DNA of 64,000 nucleotides from the NCBI RefSeq assembly GCF_014529935.1, contig NZ_JACVFC010000001.1:930001-994000 (forward strand). The letters are read 5' to 3'. The first letter of the stretch is position 1. Each line of letters begins with the position of its first letter. A program made the position numbers and the translations under genes. Positions 23,695 to 32,003 of this stretch are shown piece by piece. The notes under the pieces were generated by a model, which was not told the DNA's origin, did not search any database, and was given only the letters and a program-made list of their open reading frames with translations. This stretch comes from Chitinophaga qingshengii (lineage in GTDB: Bacteria > Bacteroidota > Bacteroidia > Chitinophagales > Chitinophagaceae).

Positions 23695-24549
23695 ATGAAC
23701 ATCATGAAAAACATCCTGCTACTGCTCACCCTGATCCTGTTTACCATGACCACCTCTTACGCACAGCAAAAACCAACCACCTCCGGATATGCGCCTGTTA
23801 ACGGTTTAAAACTCTATTATGAAACCTATGGAGAAGGCACGCCGCTGGTATTGATTCATGGCAGTTTTATGAACATCGGCATGAACTGGGGCCAGCTGAT
23901 CCCGGCCTTATCCAAATCCCACAAAGTAATTGCCCTGGAAATGCAGGGACATGGCCGGACGGCGGACATCGACCGGGCCTATTCCTACGAAGGACTGGCA
24001 GGCGATGTAGCCGGACTGCTAAACTATCTGAACATCAAACAGGCGGATGTGGTAGGCTATAGTTTAGGCGGTACCATAGCCTATCAACTGGCTATTGCCC
24101 ATCCGGAGATGATCAAAAAACTTATTATTATTTCCGGGGTGTACAAAACGGCGGGCTGGTTGCCACAGGTGCAACAAGCTATCAAAGGACTGACACCGGA
24201 AACCCTGGCCCAGACACCGCTGAAACAAGCCTATGACGCGCTGGCGCCAGACCCTTCGCATTGGGCAGCTTTCATTAAAAAGCTGATGATATTGGAAGGA
24301 AAGGATTTTGATCTGGGAGATGATCACATCAAACACTTACCTCCTACGCTGTTGATTATGGGAGATAACGACGGGTCGGACCTTCAGTATACCGCCCACA
24401 CCTACCATCTCATGGGGGGTGGTGTATGCGGTGATCTGGAGGGGCTACCCAAATCACAACTGGCCATCCTGCCAGGCGTTACCCACGTAAGCCTGATGAT
24501 GGAAACAGCCAAACTAACGGGATTAATACTTCCGTTTATCGATAAGTAA
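23695..24549 (+). CDS. Secreted alpha/beta hydrolase
   Basis: This protein of about 284 aa has a signal peptide (MKNILLLLTLILFTMTTSYAQ). The oxyanion motif is VLIHGSFMN, the nucleophile elbow is VGYSLGG with Ser123, the acid is near GDNDGSD, and the His is in PGVTHVSLM. The strand order matches epoxide-hydrolase or haloperoxidase-like hydrolases. ATG 23704 is an alternative start. Its terminator separates it from the convergent lipoprotein gene. The substrate is unknown. Confidence 0.88.
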   Translation: MNIMKNILLLLTLILFTMTTSYAQQKPTTSGYAPVNGLKLYYETYGEGTPLVLIHGSFMNIGMNWGQLIPALSKSHKVIALEMQGHGRTADIDRAYSYEGLAGDVAGLLNYLNIKQADVVGYSLGGTIAYQLAIAHPEMIKKLIIISGVYKTAGWLPQVQQAIKGLTPETLAQTPLKQAYDALAPDPSHWAAFIKKLMILEGKDFDLGDDHIKHLPPTLLIMGDNDGSDLQYTAHTYHLMGGGVCGDLEGLPKSQLAILPGVTHVSLMMETAKLTGLILPFIDK

Positions 24550-24555
24550 AAACGA

Positions 24556-24586
24556 AAACCTTGCAGGCTTTAAACCTGCAAGGTTT
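24556..24586. terminator. Hairpin terminator between convergent genes
   Basis: AAACCTTGCAGG pairs with CCTGCAAGGTTT around a short loop. It lies between the hydrolase and the G1-like lipoprotein gene. Confidence 0.75.
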
Positions 24587-24614
24587 CATAACCCTGTACC
24601 GTTTAAGACTGTTA

Positions 24615-25562
24615 TCAATAATAAATATCCACGATACCATTAGGTGTTCCGGGTGTCACCACGGTAGAGTGTTGACCACAATCGGTGATGTCATTCGCTA
24701 CTGTCCAGGACAACGGCGCCTGTGCAGTACCTACCTTCAGCTCAATACCACTCAGTCTTGTTTTAGCAGTATTAGGATAGTTGGAGCAGGTTACCACTCC
24801 ATAGGCTTCCATTGACTCAGCAGCCCAGTAAAGTTTGGGAATACTGTTAACCGTAAGCGTAATGGAAGGATAACCGGTGAAAGCGGAAGTATAGCTATAA
24901 TAGCTGCCACTGCCACTTACCAGGCTCATAATACCTTGCAGATTTGTACCAGGGGCAACACGGATCAGGTTACTAAACACGGAGTTATCCCCTACGTACC
25001 AGTTAGCGATGGCCCAGTAGTTGCCACCACCAGCGGCAGATGGTCCCCATTGCAATACCGGCTGCAGAATATTCCCGGAATTTTGTAACCCGTTGAACAG
25101 GAAGATGGTTTGACCGGAGTTGACAGCCGGTGCCGGTGGCACTACCCAGCTGGTACTAAAATACGAAATGGGTGTGGCGGAAGTGTTGGTCCAATAAGTG
25201 TAGGTGATCCAGCCGGAACCCAGCGGGAACCTGTCTTTTCCTGTTTTTGCATTGTTGTTGATAAAAGGAACGCCGTTGTTTTGTTGTACGATAGCGCCGT
25301 AATCGGCCACCATTTTACCCTGGCGATCGTATTGGCGAAGCCGGTTACCTTCTCCGCTCAGGTATTCGCCTGTTTGTACGTGATGTACTTTTGATTTATG
25401 CACCCAGCCGGCGGGGGTCAGTACTTGGTCCTGATGAGAGGCTGCCTGTACTTTTTCAGCAGCGGGAAGCGTGTTGTCAGTTGTAGTGCCTGCCTGTTCT
25501 TTTTTACAGGCCGTGAAGATGGTAGTACCTACCAATAGAAAGGTGAGAATGTATTTGCTCAT
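24615..25562 (-). CDS. Lipoprotein with eqolisin (peptidase G1)-like domain
   Basis: This 315-aa lipoprotein starts at MSKYILTFLLVG with lipobox IFTAC; the frame extends 32 codons further upstream without a signal. The region SYFSTSWVVPPAP followed by FLFNGLQNSGNILQPVLQWG, with a later WAAESMEAYG, has the Trp-VP, ILQ and Glu landmarks of the G1 glutamic-peptidase beta-sandwich (catalytic Gln and Glu). The assignment is by pattern only. Peptidase activity is possible, but the ILQPVLQ and AAESME sites need alignment to confirm. Confidence 0.6.
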   Translation of the reverse strand: MSKYILTFLLVGTTIFTACKKEQAGTTTDNTLPAAEKVQAASHQDQVLTPAGWVHKSKVHHVQTGEYLSGEGNRLRQYDRQGKMVADYGAIVQQNNGVPFINNNAKTGKDRFPLGSGWITYTYWTNTSATPISYFSTSWVVPPAPAVNSGQTIFLFNGLQNSGNILQPVLQWGPSAAGGGNYWAIANWYVGDNSVFSNLIRVAPGTNLQGIMSLVSGSGSYYSYTSAFTGYPSITLTVNSIPKLYWAAESMEAYGVVTCSNYPNTAKTRLSGIELKVGTAQAPLSWTVANDITDCGQHSTVVTPGTPNGIVDIYY

Positions 25563-25683
25563 AAAATTGGAGGGTTGGGTTAAGAATGTGGTTAAGAGAG
25601 TAACGGTTGATTGGGTTACCACTAAAATAAAACAACCTACCGCAAACCATTTGCACACATTCCGCTACAGTACCTACTTAGCG

Positions 25684-26772
25684 CTACCTCCAGGCATCGC
25701 GGAGTATCCGCAGCCAGTTGCCATGAAATACCTGTTGTATAGCAGCATCGGAATAACCCCGCTGCTGCAGTAGCCCGTCCAACTGCTGCACGTCAGCAAT
25801 TGTTTCCAGGTCATAGGGTGACTGCTCTTTGCCATACATCCCGTCCAGATCGGTACCCAGGGCTATATGATTACAATTTCCCGCCAGCTGGCAGATGTGA
25901 TCGTAGTGGTCTACCAGGGCCGCCAGCGGCACTCCGTCTTTCACCGGATCGGAAACACCCCGCACCCACCCGTTGGTGAGCATCCAAACATCCAACGCAC
26001 CGCCTATCACCGCGTTCCTTTCTATCAACACTTTTATCTGATCGTCAGTTAACTGCCGCTGGTGCTGTACCAGGGAGCGACAGTTGTGATGACTGGCCCA
26101 AACCGGCCCTTTGTACAACTTCATCGCCTGCCAGAAGGCTTCATCTGTTAAATGCGTAACGTCCAGTATCATATGCAGCCGGTCCATTTCTTTCAGCAGC
26201 TCTATCCCCTTGCCGTTCAATGGCCCTGTTGTACCCGTTCCACCGGCATAACGCCCCGGTCCGTAGTGTGCAGGACCCAGCGCCCGCAAACCATCGCCAT
26301 AGGCTTTCTCCAAATAGGATAGGTCTACCAGCGAGTCAGCGCCTTCCAGGCTTAGTATAAATCCTACCGGTTTGCCGGCATCTGCGATATCATCGTCTTC
26401 CCAAAGTCTAAGATGTTTTTCCAGCTGTGATCTGTCAGCGATCTGTATCATCTCACCCTGCTGTTCCATTGTTTTATACCAGGCTAATTGTCCCTGGCTC
26501 TGTGCCCAGGCCTGTTCCGGAGAATGCCAGCCAGGCAGCGTGCTTCCCGGTTCCACTACCCGCGCAATCTGAGTGGCTACTACCAAACCGATCTTTCCCT
26601 TTCTCAGTTCCGGCAACGAAACAACGCCCTTACCCCGGTCCAGCTTATCTGTCATGCCGGCCTCCCGGTCACGTATATGCTGCACCGTAGTTTTCAGGTC
26701 CCTGTTCCACTCCAATGCATTCATCGCCAGGTCGAGATGCCCGTCGATGATAAACTTTGATTGATTTCCCAT
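25684..26772 (-). CDS. Membrane dipeptidase-like (M19) metallohydrolase
   Basis: This 362-aa zinc peptidase of the renal-dipeptidase family has the metal ligands H12-x-D14 in IDGHLDLAMN, a bridging Glu in LSLEGADSL, and His residues in LDVTHLTDEAFW and WASHHNCRSL. The signature IALGTDLDGMYG is present. These enzymes cut dipeptides, including D-amino-acid-containing ones. There is no signal peptide, so it is cytoplasmic. The start at 26772 lies one base after the dehydrogenase stop, so it is the last gene of the minus-strand operon. Confidence 0.92.
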   Translation of the reverse strand: MGNQSKFIIDGHLDLAMNALEWNRDLKTTVQHIRDREAGMTDKLDRGKGVVSLPELRKGKIGLVVATQIARVVEPGSTLPGWHSPEQAWAQSQGQLAWYKTMEQQGEMIQIADRSQLEKHLRLWEDDDIADAGKPVGFILSLEGADSLVDLSYLEKAYGDGLRALGPAHYGPGRYAGGTGTTGPLNGKGIELLKEMDRLHMILDVTHLTDEAFWQAMKLYKGPVWASHHNCRSLVQHQRQLTDDQIKVLIERNAVIGGALDVWMLTNGWVRGVSDPVKDGVPLAALVDHYDHICQLAGNCNHIALGTDLDGMYGKEQSPYDLETIADVQQLDGLLQQRGYSDAAIQQVFHGNWLRILRDAWR

Positions 26773-26773
26773 A

Positions 26774-27769
26774 TCATCCTGCTGTTTTACGTGCGGCAAG
26801 TTTTCTTGCGATCACATCTGCGGGATATTGCAATGCCAGTTCCCTGATCTTGTAACTAAAATCGGCGAAGGTTTCTTCCCATAACTTTGCTTCTTCTTCG
26901 GTGTATTCATAAAACCCTTTGGCGTTGGCTACGCCCCTACCGCCGGCATTGACAATATCTGTTATCAATCGGGGAACGGCGGTACTGTTATTAAGGTCCG
27001 GGAAAAGGTCCTTCATTACGTTGTGATAGGCGGGTACACCGGTGAGATCCATCCACCGGAAGATACCGACGAAAGTCATGAAATAACCTGCATTGTTACG
27101 GCATGATCTGTCTACATCTTCTACAGTAGCATATCCGTTTTCCACCAGGTAAAATGCCTCCCTGTACATGGCGTACATCAACCGGTTGGTAACAAATCCC
27201 CGGATGTCTTTACGCACCAGGATCGGCTCTTTGCCCCAGCGGTGCGACAACTGATACAGGTATTCTCCCAGCTGCACATCACTATCATCCCCGCAGATAA
27301 CTTCCAGAAAACGGGTGGTATGCGATGGTTCGGCCCAATGTAATCCCAAAAACCGGGAAGGATGTTTGGTCAGCTTTTGTAACATACTGATGGGAATAGC
27401 AGAAGTGTTGCTAACCAGCAAACAACCGGGATCAATGACCGTTTCAATTTTATTATAAACCGCTTTTTTGATCTCCAGGTTTTCAATGGTGCTTTCTATC
27501 ACCAGTCCGCATGGCTGCAACAATGTATAATCCTCTGTAATCACCAGCGCCTGCAACAACTCAACCGGGTCTTTCCGGGTGATGCCTTCTTCAAATGAGC
27601 GGTGTAAATGAGCAGCGATGCGTTTGGAGGCATGTAGTAAATCATCCGGAATGGGCGCAACCGCAATTACCCGGTGGCCGGCCATCAGCAGGCAGGCCGT
27701 AATACTGCAGCCCATTAAACCGAGTCCAACTACGCCGACTATTACATCGTTTGTTTCAGTGTTTATCAT
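26774..27769 (-). CDS. 3-hydroxyacyl-CoA dehydrogenase family protein
   Basis: This 331-aa NAD-binding enzyme has a Rossmann start VGVVGLGLMGCSI (residues 11-23), the Ser of SNTSAIPI, the catalytic His of GLHWAEP and the C-terminal domain RGFVTNRLMYAMYREAFYLV. The family includes 3-hydroxybutyryl-CoA dehydrogenase and the lambda-crystallin/L-gulonate 3-dehydrogenase group. In this sugar locus an oxidation of a sugar acid is a plausible alternative to fatty acid work. It is co-oriented with the GH20 fusion (13-base gap) and the dipeptidase. Confidence 0.88.
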   Translation of the reverse strand: MINTETNDVIVGVVGLGLMGCSITACLLMAGHRVIAVAPIPDDLLHASKRIAAHLHRSFEEGITRKDPVELLQALVITEDYTLLQPCGLVIESTIENLEIKKAVYNKIETVIDPGCLLVSNTSAIPISMLQKLTKHPSRFLGLHWAEPSHTTRFLEVICGDDSDVQLGEYLYQLSHRWGKEPILVRKDIRGFVTNRLMYAMYREAFYLVENGYATVEDVDRSCRNNAGYFMTFVGIFRWMDLTGVPAYHNVMKDLFPDLNNSTAVPRLITDIVNAGGRGVANAKGFYEYTEEEAKLWEETFADFSYKIRELALQYPADVIARKLAARKTAG

Positions 27770-27782
27770 AACTGTATTTTTT

Positions 27783-30700
27783 TTATCGCAATCGTTTTTT
27801 CAATTCTGCTGTCAGGATATGAAATTTAGTATCTGTGGTCAGTTCCCCGGAGATCGTACGGGGATGGACAAACGTTGTCCGGGCGTAGCTCATAGCCGCC
27901 GCCAGTGCTACATCCCCCCACCCGATGATGCCCGGTAAATGGATCGCCATACTGTAATAGTCTGTTACGGGGGTTTGCAGCTGATAACTGAGCGGCGCGT
28001 CCCGTAATACCACCTGGTTTACATCTCTGGTGAGGGCAGATAAAAACAGGGCAGCCAAACCAGTTTCTTTTGTTCCGTCTATGGAGATGTTACCTGCTTT
28101 TTGATGCTGTTTTAAAAACTGTATGGTTACCTGTAGTTCTTCCATCCACTGTCCTATGATGGTTTTACCCAGCCAAAGGGAAGTCCTGGACAAAGTATGA
28201 AAAGGTACCAGTCTGGCATCGAAAGCGGCAGCAGCAGCCGAATTGTTCTCTCCTGTTCCTAACAGGTCTATCACTATAATACCCATCCCCTTTTGTTCCA
28301 ACTCGTGTATCAGCGCGGGGTCAATACTATCCTTTCCACCGGGGTTGCAGATAATCGTATAATCGTGCCCGTTTGACGGCGACTGATGCAACAACGGCAA
28401 TCGCGTACCTTCCGACAACTCTAACACCCAACGGTCCCAGCCTTTTACGCGGGGGAAGGTATCCAGGCTTTTCAGCCCAATGTTTTTCTCCCGGCGCAAT
28501 ATTTGTTGCAGGTCCTGTCTTTTTGCAGCGGCATCGATGAACTTCTTTGATAACAAAGCCTGGTGTAGGGCAGCGCCTTGTTCCGCACAAAAGGCGGCCG
28601 TACTTTTTACGCCGGTATCCCGCCGGTTTGCGGCAAATGTCATCAGTTGTTCGGGCGAAACCGGCTGCAGCCGGTCTTCTGCAACGGGACTTCCATCTCC
28701 CACCCTTTTCAGATGCAGGTTAAACCATCCCAGCATGGCTTCCCGGTCTTCTTTTTCATATCCGTGCGGCAGATCAAATACCTGGTAACTGATGTTATTG
28801 CCAACACCCAACATGTCAAACACCGGGTGCGCCTTTTGAAAACTCCGCAGCATCTCCGATGGATAAAAAGTTGGATTACTATCTTTATTGCCATTGCACA
28901 TTTTGATGGCCCGGGGCGCCACCATTGCCAGGAGCGCGGCTTCTTCCGTATAAGTCAGTCCATCCGGCAGCAGTTCACAGACACAGTTGCTTTGCATCAC
29001 ATAGGACTCGAATGTACCCACGCTCACCACCGGTACCGCAGCTTTGATACGTTCATCCATTGCGGCGAGGTACATGGTTTGGTTGCCACCACCACTGGCG
29101 CCGGTGGCTCCAATGTTTTTGCGGTCCACAAAAGGCAGGCTTTCCAGCAGGTCTACCCCACGGATATTATCCGTCAGCTGCATTCCCATCAGTGTTTCGC
29201 CGATGTCCATCAGCGAAGCGCCCCGGTTAGCGCCATGATATTCAAAAACGCCATGGGTAGTGGTTCTCTCCCCCGCGCCCCAGGGATCTATATGCAGCGA
29301 AACATATCCATTGAGCGCCAGGACCTGTCCTACCGCCTGGTACTTTTCGTATAGGCGGCCATTGGGGGAATGCCCGCTCATGGTGATTACCGCAGGAAAC
29401 GGGCCTTTTCCATCCGGCACAAAAAGCGTAGCAGTGGCATATACGCCGGGTCTTGTCTGGAAGAATATATTCCTGATTTCATAGCCGCGCTTTTTCAGGG
29501 TACCGGTTTGCTGCATCCGCAGCGGAAGCTGGTGATCTACTACCAGGTGTGTGCTTTGGATGATCTTTGTTTTGAGACTGTCGCGGTATCGCCACCAACG
29601 CTGCGCATCTCCCGGCAGCGACATAACGCCGGCACGGGCAGCGGCAGCGGATTTGAAAGCAGCGGCGATCCTATCCGGTTGGATACTGTCGTAAACGAGG
29701 GGTAACACATCTTCATCAGCCGTATGATATAACAACGAAGCAAGATCCATCTTTTTGTTGGCCGGGTCTCTTATCACTACTTTCAGGAGATATTTAGGGG
29801 CCGCGGTGTCGATATACTGTAACGTAATACGATGGAATCCTTTCATTAACGGCATAGCGCCGGTACGCTCAAACCTCACGTGGGGAATGGTATTATCAGC
29901 GACTATTTCATTGTCAATACTGAGTTTGGAACTCGCTACAGAAGCGAGCGAAAAATTGTAAATGCCTGTACTGTCTATCCGTAACCAGCCATCATAAGTT
30001 AACCCGAAAGGGGTTCCATATTTCCGGAAGGTAGCTGCATCAACATCCTCCGATACGCCACGTTCCTTTACAGTACCGCATTCCAGCGCTCCCATATCCG
30101 AAAAGAAACCGTTTCGCAACGTATACCGGATGCCGGGACGTATATCCTTTACCGTTACCGGCGGCGCCGGCAAACGGTTATACATCACCGTACGGGTGGC
30201 GACACTTCGTCTGCCTGCCGGTGTTATCACCAGCGTGCGAAGCATTCTTTTTTCATTTTCAGGTACCAGGAAATGCAGCGGGCCGGTATATTCCAGGTCT
30301 GTATCATCGGGTATCCTTCCATTCAGCGTATAGTATATTTTTGCGCCTGGTATAGTGGCGGCAAGATCAAAGGTAAAGTCATGGCCAATCATCGTAGTAT
30401 CGCTGACACCCATTGCCGGCGGCACTTTGTAGTTAAGTCCTTCCTGTTCCAGCCGGGCCAGGTGCAAAGGCACTGTTTGATGATAAAACCGGTCGAAGTT
30501 TTTTTGCGCTACCGGACTCCATGCCACCTCCGCCAGCGCCAGCATTCGCGGCAGTATCATGTATTGCAGCTTGGCCGGCGTGGCGATCCACTCGGTCCAG
30601 ATATTGGCCTGTACGCCCCATATACAACGCCGCGCGGCTTCCGGTAAGACTGCCGGCACCGGATCATAACTGTAAGTAAGCGACAGCGGCGCATATCCCC

Positions 30701-32000
30701 ATCGATTCACCGGTTCAGTATCTGCGCTGCTTTGATATACATCAAAATACATTCCGTTGGGCTCTGAACTCATAATCACCGGATGTTGTTGCAGTGCCGC
30801 CGCTATTCCTCCTTCTTCGTTTCTCCAGCTCATTACTACCGCCCCGGGTGGCAGTCCGCCTGCTACTATTTCATCCCAGCCAATCAGCTGCTTGCCTTTG
30901 GTACGCAGGAACTGACCGATACGTTGTATAAAATAACTTTGTAGTCCATGCTCATCCTTCAGTTGCTGCGTACGGATAAGCCGCTGACTAACGCTATCCT
31001 GCATCCAGGGAGTATGGTTTACTTCATCGCCGCCCACATGGATGTATTTACCCGGAAACAGCTCCGCCACCTCCGACAATATATCTTCCAGGAAATGAAA
31101 AGTTTCTTCCGTTGGCCGGTATACTACCTGGTAGGCGGTGGAGTCCTTCACACCTGCGGGCAGAGGGCATTTTAACGCCGGGTAAGCTGTCAGCGCAGCG
31201 CCGGAATGGCCCGGCATTTCAATTTCAGGAATAATATTGATATAGCGCTGTGCTGCATAGGCCACCACCTCGCGGATGTCAGCCGCGGTATAAAACCCGC
31301 CATACTTCACACTATCCAGCCAGTCTCTGTTGTCATGGAATTTGGTGAGCCATCTGTAGGCGCCTGTTTCCGTGAGCCGGGGATATTTTTTGATAGCGAT
31401 CCTCCAGCCCTGGTTATCGGTGAGATGCCAGTGAAAATTATTCAGCTTATATCTTGCCATCAGGTCGATGACCTTTTTCACTTCCGCCACAGAAAAAAAA
31501 TGCCTGGCCACATCGAGCATCAGTCCCCGGTAAGCAAACCGGGGCTGGTCCACAATCTCCATACAAGGAAGTGCGGCGGTGGAACCTTTCTCCACGGGAA
31601 ACAACTGGATCAGACTCTGTATACCGTAAAACAATCCGGCACCTTTCCCGGTGAGTGTAATACGGCTACCGGATATTAGCAACCGGTAACCACCCTCCGG
31701 CAGTTTATCGGCACCCTGTGTGGTGATCAACAGCATATGCCCGTTACCGTTAGCAGCGGTATTCCGGAACTGTATAGCCTGTTGCCAGTGCAGGTGCTGT
31801 TGCAGGTAATCTTCCAGGAAACGGCACTCCGCCCTCGTGTCAGGATCGGCGAGGATAACGGTATGCGTATCGAATGTAAAGGTTCCTGCGTGTTTTACGA
31901 CAACAGCAGGCGCAGGAATGATACCCCCATTGTCTCCGGCGGCATATAAAGGAAAAAAACAGCAACATAACCAGCCGATATAACCTACTAAATTCTTCAT
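27783..32000 (-). CDS. GH20 beta-N-acetylhexosaminidase fused to PA14-like and esterase domains
   Basis: This 1405-aa secreted protein has a signal peptide (ending LYAAG). Residues about 28-140 form the GH20b domain and about 150-500 the GH20 barrel, with catalytic D325-E326 in HVGGDEVNH and RGLMLDVARHFF and FHWHLTDNQGWR near 150-200. A chitobiase C-terminal-type strand region (about 555-625) and a PA14-like domain (about 635-775) follow. Residues about 800-1110 form an acetyl-xylan-esterase-like alpha/beta hydrolase (S969 in GASGGGNQ, H1079 in LPHGYEKE). The last 220 residues are a second hydrolase-like domain without a GxSxG. Normal GH20 enzymes end near residue 780, so about 625 residues are extra. 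It fits an acylated amino-sugar glycan. Confidence 0.9.
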   Translation of the reverse strand: MKNLVGYIGWLCCCFFPLYAAGDNGGIIPAPAVVVKHAGTFTFDTHTVILADPDTRAECRFLEDYLQQHLHWQQAIQFRNTAANGNGHMLLITTQGADKLPEGGYRLLISGSRITLTGKGAGLFYGIQSLIQLFPVEKGSTAALPCMEIVDQPRFAYRGLMLDVARHFFSVAEVKKVIDLMARYKLNNFHWHLTDNQGWRIAIKKYPRLTETGAYRWLTKFHDNRDWLDSVKYGGFYTAADIREVVAYAAQRYINIIPEIEMPGHSGAALTAYPALKCPLPAGVKDSTAYQVVYRPTEETFHFLEDILSEVAELFPGKYIHVGGDEVNHTPWMQDSVSQRLIRTQQLKDEHGLQSYFIQRIGQFLRTKGKQLIGWDEIVAGGLPPGAVVMSWRNEEGGIAAALQQHPVIMSSEPNGMYFDVYQSSADTEPVNRWGYAPLSLTYSYDPVPAVLPEAARRCIWGVQANIWTEWIATPAKLQYMILPRMLALAEVAWSPVAQKNFDRFYHQTVPLHLARLEQEGLNYKVPPAMGVSDTTMIGHDFTFDLAATIPGAKIYYTLNGRIPDDTDLEYTGPLHFLVPENEKRMLRTLVITPAGRRSVATRTVMYNRLPAPPVTVKDIRPGIRYTLRNGFFSDMGALECGTVKERGVSEDVDAATFRKYGTPFGLTYDGWLRIDSTGIYNFSLASVASSKLSIDNEIVADNTIPHVRFERTGAMPLMKGFHRITLQYIDTAAPKYLLKVVIRDPANKKMDLASLLYHTADEDVLPLVYDSIQPDRIAAAFKSAAAARAGVMSLPGDAQRWWRYRDSLKTKIIQSTHLVVDHQLPLRMQQTGTLKKRGYEIRNIFFQTRPGVYATATLFVPDGKGPFPAVITMSGHSPNGRLYEKYQAVGQVLALNGYVSLHIDPWGAGERTTTHGVFEYHGANRGASLMDIGETLMGMQLTDNIRGVDLLESLPFVDRKNIGATGASGGGNQTMYLAAMDERIKAAVPVVSVGTFESYVMQSNCVCELLPDGLTYTEEAALLAMVAPRAIKMCNGNKDSNPTFYPSEMLRSFQKAHPVFDMLGVGNNISYQVFDLPHGYEKEDREAMLGWFNLHLKRVGDGSPVAEDRLQPVSPEQLMTFAANRRDTGVKSTAAFCAEQGAALHQALLSKKFIDAAAKRQDLQQILRREKNIGLKSLDTFPRVKGWDRWVLELSEGTRLPLLHQSPSNGHDYTIICNPGGKDSIDPALIHELEQKGMGIIVIDLLGTGENNSAAAAAFDARLVPFHTLSRTSLWLGKTIIGQWMEELQVTIQFLKQHQKAGNISIDGTKETGLAALFLSALTRDVNQVVLRDAPLSYQLQTPVTDYYSMAIHLPGIIGWGDVALAAAMSYARTTFVHPRTISGELTTDTKFHILTAELKKRLR

Positions 32001-32003
32001 CCG

